From contig NZ_SDMQ01000008.1 of NCBI RefSeq assembly GCF_004324755.1, positions 1-64,000 of the forward strand: DNA of 64,000 bases. Direction: 5' to 3'. The stretch comes from Propioniciclava sinopodophylli. GTDB lineage: Bacteria > Actinomycetota > Actinomycetes > Propionibacteriales > Propionibacteriaceae. Positions 1 to 7,025 of this stretch are shown here, piece after piece; the stretch's first letter is position 1, and each line of letters begins with the position of its first letter. A program made the position numbers and the translations under genes. The notes beneath the pieces are model-generated. The model was given only the letters and a program-made list of their open reading frames with translations. It was not told the DNA's origin and searched no databases.

Positions 1-385
1 GGTGCCGTCCTGAACGGCATCTCGCCTTCCTGGCCCGAGCGAGCGACGTGGACTCCCACAACCGCCCTGCTGGCAGCACTGGCTTGGCGAGCTCGCCGGG
101 ACGGCTGAGACGTTCCTCCGAGCGGCATGTCCGGATGTTCTGCTCGTCGCTGTGGGTTGGCTTAGAGGCCGCAGGCTGGGACGGGGCCGATGGGCACCAC
201 CTAGTGCTACCTCCTGGCTGCGTAGCGAAGCGAGTCAAGCGGGTGTTCCGGCTCAGCCCCTTCGCGACGACGACAACTATTCGAATCAGTTACATGGGGC
301 CGAAGTCCTTAAGTGGTGCCCGACTTTCGGGACGGATGAGTTGGATGCGCTTATGGCGGTACCGTTCGTGGAGGGGGTGATTCTA
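1..385. other. No convincing gene
   Basis: The only open frames here are short and overlapping, with compositions I do not recognise. The stretch ends with the ribosome-binding site (GAGGGGG) of the lipoprotein gene that starts at 386. It may include the end of a gene lying outside the window. I see no RNA gene or clear repeat. Confidence 0.5.
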
Positions 386-1057
386 GTGCGGCGATATCCC
401 ATCGTGTGGGTGCTGGTAGTTGGCTCCGTCGCGGCGTTAGTCACCGGCTGCACGTTGAACATCGAGGTACCCACACGAACTGCTGCATCACAGCCCGCGA
501 TGACGATCGCGCCCACGGTTGTGAGCAGCGTGACCTCATCCCCTTCGGAGTCTCCTTCGTCCCCTGCCGCCCCTTCGCAAACCAGCGCGAGGACTCACAC
601 GCCCGTGCCAGCCCCCATCGACACATCCATCGAGACCCTGGAGGAGTACTCCGAGTTCGTTAGCCCGTCTGGACGGATCTTTTGCGGAATGACGCGTAAC
701 CGGGCTTGGTGCACCTTCCCGGACGGGATGGACCGTTCCAGCATTCCGCCCGCGACGGAGGTGTGCGCGCCCGACAGTGGCCCCGTCGGTTCCGTCGAGG
801 TGTCCCCGACGGGCGTCAACTTCCACTGCGGGGATGTGGGGGCAATTGGGGCACCGCCAAACAGGCCAGAAACCCGATGGGCGGACGGCCACAATTTCGG
901 CCTCGTGAACGGCATGGTGACGTTGCCTTATGGCTGGACTTTGGCTGCCCCTCGGGTCTACTGCGTCAGTGCTGAGAACGGCGTGAACTGCGTTCACGTG
1001 ACGACTGAGGAGGGGTTCCGCGTGGCTCGCGCCGGAGTCACGCAGGTGCGCGCCTGA
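386..1057 (+). CDS. Secreted lipoprotein with DUF6636-like domain
   Basis: A predicted 223-residue lipoprotein. The GTG at 386 was chosen because GAGGGGG lies about 9 nt upstream and because it gives a compact signal peptide (basic VRRY start, hydrophobic stretch, lipobox VTGC with Cys22). Longer upstream starts put non-signal sequence in front. After the lipobox comes a Ser/Thr/Pro-rich linker (about residues 30-75). The C-terminal half begins FVSPSGRIFCGM and has several spaced Cys residues, a pattern I associate with the actinobacterial DUF6636 family of exported proteins. Its function is unknown; it should sit on the outer face of the membrane. It lies inside the putative integrated element and its neighbours give no hint of a role. 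Confidence 0.7.
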   Translation: MRRYPIVWVLVVGSVAALVTGCTLNIEVPTRTAASQPAMTIAPTVVSSVTSSPSESPSSPAAPSQTSARTHTPVPAPIDTSIETLEEYSEFVSPSGRIFCGMTRNRAWCTFPDGMDRSSIPPATEVCAPDSGPVGSVEVSPTGVNFHCGDVGAIGAPPNRPETRWADGHNFGLVNGMVTLPYGWTLAAPRVYCVSAENGVNCVHVTTEEGFRVARAGVTQVRA

Positions 1058-1402
1058 CGCACACGGAGCGATGCTCGGTCGTCGCTGCCAAGGGCACGTT
1101 TGGGGAGCGGAGCGGTGTCGGAATGATTTGGCCAGGGTGAACACGAGCACTGTCATCGCCGTGCTGGACACGTTGGCCGGCTTAGTGACCCGCGGGTGCT
1201 CCTGCGGCGGGTGTTGCCAATCGCGTTAGCCTCGGTCTTTCGTCGGGCTGGCTTGGGTCGTTGTGACGGCTTGAGGATCACCGTGTTGGTGTGATTCTGC
1301 CGGGTGGGTGTGACGGTTTCCCGGAGGTGGCTCCGGTGGGCAGGGGGTTCCAGGGTCCCGGTGGGTGTTTCGGCTTGTCGGGGCAGGGTCCGGGCTGTCG
1401 TG
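1058..1402. other. Gap; left flank of the IS1380-type element
   Basis: No supported gene. The sequence runs from the lipoprotein stop to the 3' end of the transposase gene. The left end of the insertion sequence probably lies within it, but I could not match a terminal inverted repeat to the right side by eye. Confidence 0.5.
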
Positions 1403-2794
1403 TCAGGTGCTGTCCAGAGTGGTGAGGGTGGTCAGGGCGCCGATGAGGACGGCCGCCCAGGGGTGGTGGGCGGCGTAGCGGAGCCGCACCTGTCGGCTGC
1501 CCCGGACCAGGACGGCGGGGATCGTGTACAGCCGGTAGCGGAGCCTCTTGGGTTCCCACCGGCGGGCACTGTCAGCGTCGGCCAGGGCGAGCATCTGCAT
1601 CCAGGCGGTGAGGTCGCAGGCGAGGGCGACGATGGCGCACCAGACCTGGTTCTGCGCGAACGAGTACAGGGGCAGGTTCGTCAGCCCAGTGTCTTTGGCG
1701 AGCCGGATCCGGTCCTCGCAGCGGGCCCTTCGACGGTGGCGGAGTTCGAGGTCGGCCAACTGGCCGCGGGTGGTGTTGGTGGCGAACGCGGTGATGCGGT
1801 GGCCGTCGACGTCGGTGATCCGTAGTTGGGCGCCGGGATGGGGGCGTTCTTTGCGGATGATGACCCGCATCCCGGGTGTCCAGCCCGACAGGTCGAGCAG
1901 CCCGGTGAGTTCGGCGACCCAGGCGCCGTCGCGGGGCTGGCGGTCGGCGTCGTAGGCGGGGGTCCACACGCGGTCTGGGATCTTCTCGATCAGCATGCCG
2001 GCGTCGCTGGGCAGGGTCCAGCCGACCGAGTACTGGACCCGTTGGCCGGTGAGCCAGTCGAGGAGTTGGTGGCTGTGCCCGGCACCATCGGCCCTGACCA
2101 ACACCCGTTTCCCGGGCCGCGTGGCGGACCGGCCCGGCAGCTGCTTGAACGCTTGCCGCAGGACGGTGATGTGGTCGGCGGCGGTGTTGGAGCCGGCGTT
2201 CCCGGGCCGCAGCAAGAGGGCGAGGGGCTCCCCGGTCCCATCACGGCCGTGGTCGACGAACACGCACAAGGGGTGGAACCCGTAGCCCTTCTTGAACGTC
2301 GGCTTGGCGTGCTCCTTGTCCGAGTGCGCCGTCACCAACGTGGCGTCCACGTCCACGATCAACGGGTGCTCCACGCTCATGCCGGAGTCGGGGGCGTGCT
2401 CACCGGCCAGCAACCAGGCGCGGGTCCGGGCGGCGGCGCGGGCGGCGTCGATGGCCTTCAACACCCGTGGGGCATCGGCGGCGAGCAGGCTGATCAGCCT
2501 CGAGATGGTCGGGTCGGAAGCCACCATCCCGTAGACGGCCGGCTCGGACCGGAGCAGCGCAGCATCGGCGAGGCAGTCCCCACCCAACGCCAGAGTGATC
2601 GCCAGGTCGGACAGGATCTTGCCCGGGTCGTGGGTCGCGAGCGGTTTCCGCCACCGCGCCAACGCCGTCGACAACTCGCGGGTGAGGCCGGTCACCACCG
2701 CTGTCTTCGTGAGCAGCATGCCGCCGGCGTGGCCCACGACCCGGGTGGCTCCGGCGTCGTGGCGGGGTTGGGGATACGCGGCGGTACGCTTCAC
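1403..2794 (-). CDS. IS1380-family transposase
   Basis: A 463-residue DDE transposase that appears intact. Candidate catalytic residues are the Asp pair in VDVDATLV (148/150), Asp236 in VRADGAGHS and Glu360 in RARCEDRI, the usual spacing for a family with a long insertion between the second Asp and the Glu. I chose the GTG at 2794 because GAAGGAAGC precedes it and because actinobacterial members start with a similar basic segment. An in-frame ATG at 2875 would add 27 unrelated residues. No frameshift or stop is visible, so the element could still be active. It is probably one of several copies in the genome (inference). Confidence 0.88.
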   Translation of the reverse strand: MKRTAAYPQPRHDAGATRVVGHAGGMLLTKTAVVTGLTRELSTALARWRKPLATHDPGKILSDLAITLALGGDCLADAALLRSEPAVYGMVASDPTISRLISLLAADAPRVLKAIDAARAAARTRAWLLAGEHAPDSGMSVEHPLIVDVDATLVTAHSDKEHAKPTFKKGYGFHPLCVFVDHGRDGTGEPLALLLRPGNAGSNTAADHITVLRQAFKQLPGRSATRPGKRVLVRADGAGHSHQLLDWLTGQRVQYSVGWTLPSDAGMLIEKIPDRVWTPAYDADRQPRDGAWVAELTGLLDLSGWTPGMRVIIRKERPHPGAQLRITDVDGHRITAFATNTTRGQLADLELRHRRRARCEDRIRLAKDTGLTNLPLYSFAQNQVWCAIVALACDLTAWMQMLALADADSARRWEPKRLRYRLYTIPAVLVRGSRQVRLRYAAHHPWAAVLIGALTTLTTLDST

Positions 2795-2797
2795 GTT

Positions 2798-2866
2798 GAA
2801 AGTGCTTCCTTCGCGTGGGGTGAGTGGGACTTCGCAATCACATTCTCCCAAGCCGGAAGCACTTTC
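2798..2866. repeat. 12-bp inverted repeat upstream of the transposase
   Basis: GAAAGTGCTTCC at 2798-2809 is matched by its exact reverse complement at 2855-2866, 45 bp away. The inner arm overlaps the transposase ribosome-binding region. It could be an operator, a transposase binding site or an mRNA structure that restrains expression. Confidence 0.7.
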
Positions 2867-3070
2867 GCTGTTCAAACCACCGAGTCAGACCCCACCCTCA
2901 TGAAAGCGCGAGGCTAGTCTTGCCAGTCTCTGGCGCTGCCCTGCCAGGCCGAGAGCGCAGCCGACCATCCGACTTTGCCGCAAGCCTGGCGGCTCGTCCG
3001 GGGAGATGCAGGTCGAAGCACCCTAATCGGCTCGATCCTTCGGGCGCTTTGGTGGCTGACCAGGACACGT

Positions 3071-3445
3071 CTAGTCGGAGTTCGCGAAGCCTAGCGAGGC
3101 GTAGATCGCGAGCGCTGCCGGCGACGTTCCGCCCCCGATTCGCAGACTCAGCGCTGCGTCTCCGGCCAGCGCACAGATCTGGACTGCGTGCTGTACCAGG
3201 GACCGCCCAACCCCGCGACCGCGAGCCTGGGGAGACACGAATAGGTCGATGATGAACGGACCTTCCAGACCTTCGTCCCAGATGGACCGCTCGACCACCA
3301 TCACGGCTCCTACGGGATGGTGGTCGATCCATGCAGTGGCGCTGGCATCGGTACGGAGGATGCCGAACTCACCTCGGAAGGTGGCGGCGATCTCCTGCTG
3401 GGCGTCGGACAGGTCAGCGGCCGCGGCACCCGACGGGTAGCTCAC
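3071..3445 (-). CDS. GNAT-family N-acetyltransferase
   Basis: A protein of about 124 residues with a GNAT fold. FIIDLFVSPQARGRGVGRSLV contains the acetyl-CoA pyrophosphate-binding loop (R/Q-x-x-G-x-G/A, here RGRGVG), and the C-terminal AALAIYASLGF is the usual final strand and helix. The substrate cannot be told. The GTG at 3445 is the first usual start codon, but the same frame stays open upstream and encodes a plausible missing first helix (ADDLADLYLVSYPSG). The native protein may therefore have been longer and this copy cut at its N-terminus. It sits alone among mobile-element debris. Confidence 0.7.
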   Translation of the reverse strand: MSYPSGAAAADLSDAQQEIAATFRGEFGILRTDASATAWIDHHPVGAVMVVERSIWDEGLEGPFIIDLFVSPQARGRGVGRSLVQHAVQICALAGDAALSLRIGGGTSPAALAIYASLGFANSD

Positions 3446-3664
3446 GAGGTAAAGGTCGGCTAGATCGTCCGCGCTAGCGGCTGCGAGGGTCCCAGGGCGA
3501 CGTGGGAACTGCTCGCCCCAAGAAACTGGCGGTCGACAAGAGGGAGAGTCAGAAGGTCCTTGGGCATGGGTGATCCGATCGAGGGCAATACGGGCAGCGA
3601 GCGTCTCAGAGGCGGAACATGTTGCAGCACTGTACGGGCGAGCGGCAAGGAGGAGCGATCGCGC
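3446..3664. other. Gap with no supported gene
   Basis: Short open frames on both strands show no recognisable family. The stretch separates the GNAT gene from the ATPase remnant and may hold the decayed 3' end of the latter. Confidence 0.4.
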
Positions 3665-3970
3665 TCAGCGATCGGTCAGGTACTGTCGACAGAGCTCGGC
3701 GACGATCGACTTCCAAGCCGTCGAGGTCACGGTAGTGGTACAGCTGGAACGGCTGCTGAGTCCAGGCGGACTGCTTTCGCAACTCCAGCGCGACGCACTG
3801 CTCGGCAAGGGCTCCGAAGTACTCGCGTCCCCCACAGTGCCGACTGCGGCGTTGGTGAAGCCCGTGAGATGGGCGGACAAGCCAGTGTCGTTCAAGGCGA
3901 CCTTGGGACGGCGCGCGATGCGACCGCGCGGCGACCTCGTCCATGGAGGAAGGAGGACCAGAAGCCGGCT
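3665..3970 (-). pseudogene. Frameshifted remnant of an AAA ATPase with DUF4143 domain
   Basis: Pieces of a DUF4143 domain occur in order but in different frames. RLLVLLPPW and PKVALNDTGLSAHLTG (about 3967-3839) match the LLPPW and PK-x-x-x-x-DTGL-x-AHL signature. EYFGALAEQCVALELRKQ and YHYRDLDGLEVD (about 3824-3705) continue it in a second frame. IVAELCRQ, in the first frame again, appears to follow after LEVD. The N-terminal P-loop ATPase part is absent. This is a decayed fragment with at least two frameshifts and no intact product is expected. Recognition is by motif only. Confidence 0.65.
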
Positions 3971-4232
3971 AAACGCTGCCCAAGAACTTGCAGATTTGAG
4001 CAGCGAAACTTGCGGATTTGAGGTGCTGAACCCGAAGGTTCGCGCCCAACGTGAGTCGGTCAGTTGCCGCCGAAGCGCTGTTGCGCCGCCAGACGGGTCG
4101 TGTCCAGCGCGGACGCCCAGGATCCGACGGGAGTACACGGCGTCGCGGGTCGGGTGTACCGCCGGGGTCGATCTGATCCGCGCTGGCCACGTCGTTCTCG
4201 GCGCTGCTCATCTGCAAGCTCCAGTTGTGCGC
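3971..4232. other. Gap with no supported gene
   Basis: This lies between the ATPase remnant and the MazF gene. It may include further decayed upstream parts of the remnant. No promoter or repeat stands out. Confidence 0.4.
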
Positions 4233-4571
4233 CTACCGGCCGCCAGTGAGCAGCGCAAGGATCTGGTGGACCTGATCGACCTGCGCGAGCGCGTGAGGCG
4301 CGGGGTCAACGCGGGTGACACGGTCGATCGACATCGACTTGACCTGTTCACACATCGCCACGGTGGTTGCCGAGTCTCGGGACGCGAGCTTCACGTGGGT
4401 GGACCACCCGCGATCGGTGTGCGTCAGCGGCACCGCGATGAGCAGACCTCGGGCTCGATGGAGCGCTGGCTCGGACAGCACCAGCCAAGGCCGGTGCTTG
4501 GCCTGCTCGCGGCCGTTGGTCGGGTCCATGCTCGCCCAGACGACATCACCACGGGCAATCTGCTGGATCAC
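4233..4571 (-). CDS. MazF/PemK-family endoribonuclease toxin
   Basis: A 112-residue protein with the MazF/PemK signature: IARGDVVWASMDPTNGREQAKHRPWLVLS at the N-terminus (the G-D-V-x-x-x-x-x-P and R-P-x-L-V-L elements), then a central LLIAVPLTHTDRG and a C-terminal QVKSMSIDRV. Family members cut mRNA or other RNA at short sequences and are inhibited by a partner antitoxin. The start codon overlaps the antitoxin stop by 4 nt (ATGA), so the two are co-translated, antitoxin first. The length is normal and it appears intact. The cleavage specificity cannot be read from the sequence. Confidence 0.88.
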   Translation of the reverse strand: MIQQIARGDVVWASMDPTNGREQAKHRPWLVLSEPALHRARGLLIAVPLTHTDRGWSTHVKLASRDSATTVAMCEQVKSMSIDRVTRVDPAPHALAQVDQVHQILALLTGGR

Positions 4572-4819
4572 TCGCCCGCCTCGAACCGGGCGATGGAATC
4601 CTCGGCGTCGCCGGCGAACGCCGCGTCCGCCTCGGCAAGGTCGTCCAGATACTCCTGGTCGGGGGTCTCGGCTTCGAGCGCAGCCCAGAACTCAGCCTTG
4701 CGCCTCTCTTCGAGCATCTCCTCGATGAGCTGGGCCTGGGTCAGGTGCGCCGCTCGGGCAGCGTCGCGCACGCGGTCACGCACCACGCGAGGAACCTTGA
4801 TGGTAGCCACATCAGTCAT
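4568..4819 (-). CDS. Antitoxin of the MazF pair
   Basis: An 83-residue acidic protein with a short basic N-terminal DNA-binding segment (TIKVPRVVRDRVRDAARA, ribbon-helix-helix-like) and an acidic C-terminal half (EETPDQEYLDDLAEADAAF region) of the kind that wraps the toxin. I chose the ATG at 4819 because a TACCAT -10 box lies exactly 6 nt upstream, which indicates a leaderless transcript; an upstream TTG at 4825 would overlap the spacer. It probably neutralises the toxin and represses its own promoter (family knowledge). It lies first in the two-gene operon. Confidence 0.82.
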   Translation of the reverse strand: MTDVATIKVPRVVRDRVRDAARAAHLTQAQLIEEMLEERRKAEFWAALEAETPDQEYLDDLAEADAAFAGDAEDSIARFEAGE

Positions 4820-4825
4820 ACCCAA

Positions 4826-4831
4826 ATGGTA
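4826..4831 (-). promoter_or_regulatory. -10 box of the toxin-antitoxin operon
   Basis: TACCAT lies 6 nt before the antitoxin ATG with no Shine-Dalgarno between, as in other leaderless genes of this window. Confidence 0.55.
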
Positions 4832-4850
4832 CCTCGCCGGGATGCCGGAG

Positions 4851-6254
4851 TTATGGGCTCAACTGAGCCAGAACGGACGCAGCATGGCGTCGACGTCCTC
4901 CGGACGGACGTGCAGGATGCGCCGTCCGCTGGAGAAGACCGGGAGCTGACCGGACGCGATCCGGCGACGCAGGGTCTTCCGGCTGATCCCCGTCCGCTCG
5001 GCCGCCTGGGCCAGGGACTCGTAGCGCTGCTGTTCCATGGTGAACTCCTTCCGCAGCCTTAAGCCTCAGAAGGGACCCAATCCGGACACCGGAGGACCAG
5101 GGGATGTGAGATCTGCCACCCGACGACCGGGTCGCGCAGACGGGCCTCAGATCTCCGCGAGCTTTGCTCATGTTCTCGGCGAGCCGCGAGCGGGACGCCC
5201 GCGTCGCGTGCTGGTAGCGCTCGACCATCCCGGCGGTGGCGTGGCCCATCATGGCCTTCAGCTCGGCGGTCGGGGCGCCGGTCATGCCGGCCAGCGAGGC
5301 CGCGGAGTGACACATGTCGTGGAAGGTGAGATCTTCCCGGCCGATGACCTTGCGCGCCTTGCCATAGGCGTAGCGCAGCGCCTTCTCCGACATCGGCGAG
5401 ACGCCGTCTCCACCCGGGAAGAGGAAGCCGTCGCGTCCGGTCATCGGGAGCGCGGCCACGTACTTCGCCAGGTACGGGATCGGGTGCGGCGGGATGCCGA
5501 CGTCGCGGGTGCCGGCCGCCGCCTTCTGCGCGCCGACGTGCACCTGGCCCTTCGTCCGCGTCACCGCTTGCCGGACGCGCACCACGCCCTCGGTCAGGTC
5601 CAGGTCACGTCGGCGCAGCCCACGCACCTCCCCCGACCTCAGGCCGCACCACCCGGCCAGCAGCACCGGCAGGCCCTGCTTCGGCGGAAGATCCAGCAGC
5701 TTGTTGAGTTCGGCGGGCGTAGCCGGCTCGATGTCGCGCGTCCGGCGCACCTTGCCGACGTTCCGGACGCGGCACGGGTTGCGGTCGATCAGGCCCTCGT
5801 CCTCGGCCTCGCGCAAGATCGAACGCAGCAGCGAGTAGGCGTGCTTGCGCTGCACCGGACGGTCCGCCGAGAGCACCGTGGAGTACCAACGCCGAATGCG
5901 ATCCGGCTCGAGGTGCTTCAGCTGGATCGCTCCCAGCGTCGGCGCGATCAGCTTCTCCAGCAGCCGGCCGTACTCCTCGCGCGTCCGCGGCGTCAGCTCG
6001 CGCTCGGCCAGGCAGTGCCGCGCGTAGCCGGCCAGGGTGTCCAGGTCGTCCGGCCTGCCCTTCACCTTCACCGGCGGACGCCACTCCTCCCGCGAGATCG
6101 AGCGGTGCACCTCGCCCAGCCAGTGCTCGGCGTCGATCCGCTCAGAGAACAGGTGCGGCGCGTCGTGGCGCTGCCGATCGGCGCCGACGTAGCGCGCACG
6201 GAAGTACCCACTCCGGCGCTCGATGCTGCCGAAGGACCGCCCCTCCTGACCCAT
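4851..6254 (-). CDS. Tyrosine-type site-specific integrase, probably inactive
   Basis: A phage/ICE-type tyrosine recombinase. It has an N-terminal AP2-like arm-binding segment (MGQEGRSFGSIERRSGYFRARY), a SAM-like core-binding domain (about 70-165) and a catalytic domain (about 180-355). Visible catalytic residues are Arg206 (GLRSGEV), His312, His338 (GHAT) and Tyr347 (ERYQHA). The HxxR motif reads HDMCH, so the second catalytic Arg is Cys315 (codon TGT, one change from CGT). Just after MSKA, one extra nucleotide near 5160-5163 removes the natural end: skipping it gives MSKLAEI and a stop at 5147. As it stands, the frame runs about 100 unrelated residues to 4851 across the excisionase gene. 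The ATG at 6254 has GGAGG 5 nt upstream. It lies beside the 3' end of tRNA-Pro, the likely attachment site. Confidence 0.85.
   Translation of the reverse strand: MGQEGRSFGSIERRSGYFRARYVGADRQRHDAPHLFSERIDAEHWLGEVHRSISREEWRPPVKVKGRPDDLDTLAGYARHCLAERELTPRTREEYGRLLEKLIAPTLGAIQLKHLEPDRIRRWYSTVLSADRPVQRKHAYSLLRSILREAEDEGLIDRNPCRVRNVGKVRRTRDIEPATPAELNKLLDLPPKQGLPVLLAGWCGLRSGEVRGLRRRDLDLTEGVVRVRQAVTRTKGQVHVGAQKAAAGTRDVGIPPHPIPYLAKYVAALPMTGRDGFLFPGGDGVSPMSEKALRYAYGKARKVIGREDLTFHDMCHSAASLAGMTGAPTAELKAMMGHATAGMVERYQHATRASRSRLAENMSKARGDLRPVCATRSSGGRSHIPWSSGVRIGSLLRLKAAEGVHHGTAALRVPGPGGRADGDQPEDPASPDRVRSAPGLLQRTAHPARPSGGRRRHAASVLAQLSP
4859..5038 (-). CDS. Excisionase-like helix-turn-helix protein
   Basis: A 59-residue protein starting MEQQRYESLAQAAERTG and continuing ISRKTLRRRIASGQL, then RRILHVRPEDVDAML. 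This is the winged-helix HTH_17/excisionase layout: helix, recognition helix, then a wing with a conserved V-x-x-x-D-V. AAGGAG lies 6 nt before the ATG. Such proteins bend att-site DNA to favour excision by the neighbouring integrase. It is encoded downstream of the integrase on the same strand, the reverse of the usual xis-int order. It overlaps, in another frame, the abnormal read-through tail of the integrase frame, which supports this frame as the true coding one. Confidence 0.78.
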   Translation of the reverse strand: MEQQRYESLAQAAERTGISRKTLRRRIASGQLPVFSSGRRILHVRPEDVDAMLRPFWLS

Positions 6255-6288
6255 GGGAACCTCCTGATCGGCAGGAAACCCGAAATCC

Positions 6289-6354
6289 AGTATATCGCTC
6301 TGACTAGGGGTTTCGCTTGCCCCAAGTTTGCCCCAATTGGGGCTTAACTGGGGC
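6289..6354 (-). promoter_or_regulatory. Integrase promoter with symmetric four-box operator-like site
   Basis: TATACT at 6289-6294 is a good -10 for the integrase. Just upstream are two direct GCCCCAA boxes (6319-6325 and 6330-6336) followed by two inverted ones (TTGGGGC 6337-6343 and CTGGGGC 6348-6354), with starts spaced 11, 7 and 11 nt. The middle pair forms the palindrome GCCCCAATTGGGGC. The layout suits a dimeric regulator or integrase arm-type sites. Confidence 0.6.
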
Positions 6355-6461
6355 ACCAGAGGTCTTGACATGGCCTCTTCTGGGTGCAGGTCGCCTGTCG
6401 CCCCTGCGGCGTTTTGCCTAGTCAGCCAGGCATAATGCCCGGGCGGGGCGGGGGGCACACA

Positions 6462-6537
6462 TGGTCGGGGCGACAGGACTCGAACCTGCGATCTCCTGCT
6501 CCCAAAGCAGGCGCGCTAGCCACTACGCTACGCCCCG
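6462..6537 (-). tRNA. tRNA-Pro (anticodon TGG)
   Basis: A 76-nt cloverleaf on the minus strand. The acceptor stem CGGGGCG/CGCCCCG pairs perfectly, the anticodon arm CCTGC-TTTGGGA-GCAGG gives anticodon TGG, the T arm contains GGTTCGAGTCC, and CCA is encoded at the 3' end. The 3' end points to the integrase, so it is the probable integration site. Confidence 0.95.
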
Positions 6538-6610
6538 GTGACTCGGGCGAGTCTACGGGCCTGCGGGGCACTGTGCCCAACCGGCGCCCAGAACGAACGA
6601 CGGAGAAACC

Positions 6611-6874
6611 ATGTCCGATCGACCTGCGGTGTCCTACGACGCCGACGGACCCGGTGCCGAGATGGTGCGCACCTGGCTGCTCCAGTTGGGGGCCGACCCG
6701 GTCGACCGGGCCGCGCCCGGGGCGTCCGACCTGCCCAGCACACCCCAGCACGCGGACGTGGAGCGGGCGGAGGTCGCGAGCTTCGTGCGGGGCCTGCGGG
6801 GGAGTGAACGGACGCGGTGGGAGCGCTTCGACGACCACGGTTCGGCCGAGAACTGGCCGCGCGGCAGCTTCTGA
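6611..6874 (+). CDS. Small hypothetical protein between two tRNAs
   Basis: An 87-residue, soluble-looking protein, MSDRPAVSYDADGPGAEMV to ENWPRGSF, rich in Asp, Glu, Arg and Pro. It has no signal peptide or membrane segment and I recognise no family. GGAGAA lies about 6 nt before the ATG, and the frame has the strong third-position GC bias of its neighbours, which supports real coding. It sits between tRNA-Pro and tRNA-Gly on the plus strand. It may be a conserved small actinobacterial protein. Function unknown. Confidence 0.6.
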   Translation: MSDRPAVSYDADGPGAEMVRTWLLQLGADPVDRAAPGASDLPSTPQHADVERAEVASFVRGLRGSERTRWERFDDHGSAENWPRGSF

Positions 6875-6882
6875 GAATCCGC

Positions 6883-6888
6883 TAGGCT
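6883..6888 (+). promoter_or_regulatory. -10 box of tRNA-Gly
   Basis: TAGGCT lies 20 nt before the mature 5' end of tRNA-Gly, a suitable place for a promoter with a short 5' leader removed by RNase P. Confidence 0.5.
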
Positions 6889-6908
6889 GTAGCGGCGCGT
6901 GAGCGCAC

Positions 6909-6979
6909 GCGGATGTAGCTCAATGGTAGAGCCCCAGTCTTCCAAACTGGCTACGCGGGTTCGATTCCCGTCATCCGCT
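6909..6979 (+). tRNA. tRNA-Gly (anticodon TCC)
   Basis: A 71-nt cloverleaf. Acceptor arms GCGGATG/CATCCGC pair, the anticodon arm CCAGT-CTTCCAA-ACTGG gives TCC, and the T arm contains GGTTCGATTCC. CCA is not encoded. Confidence 0.95.
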
Positions 6980-7025
6980 CCGAAGGTTCAACCCGAATCG
7001 TCGTCCACACACAGGAGTCAACCAA

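Larger units (their letters stand above)
1403..2866 (-). mobile_element. IS1380-family insertion sequence (ends not defined)
   Basis: The element is recognised from its single full-length transposase. The limits given run from the transposase stop to the outer arm of the inverted repeat upstream of the gene. The true termini and target duplication were not found by inspection. Confidence 0.6.
1..6461. other. Right end of a putative decayed integrated element at tRNA-Pro
   Basis: The integrase abuts the 3' end of tRNA-Pro, and the region to its left holds an excisionase, a toxin-antitoxin pair, an insertion sequence and gene remnants. This is the usual make-up of an integrated element. The left attachment repeat is not in the window, so the extent is unknown. 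Confidence 0.55.

Noticed and set aside
1258-2925. Terminal inverted repeats and target duplication of the IS1380 element
   Set aside because: I compared both flanks by eye and found no convincing matching ends, so no termini are claimed.
3570-4949. A 459-codon plus-strand open frame across the toxin-antitoxin region
   Set aside because: It lies antisense to the MazEF-like genes and the DUF4143 remnant and has no family-like motifs; it is a GC-rich shadow frame.
1-6461. Second copy of the tRNA-Pro 3' end as an attachment repeat
   Set aside because: No copy was seen within the window; it is probably further left.
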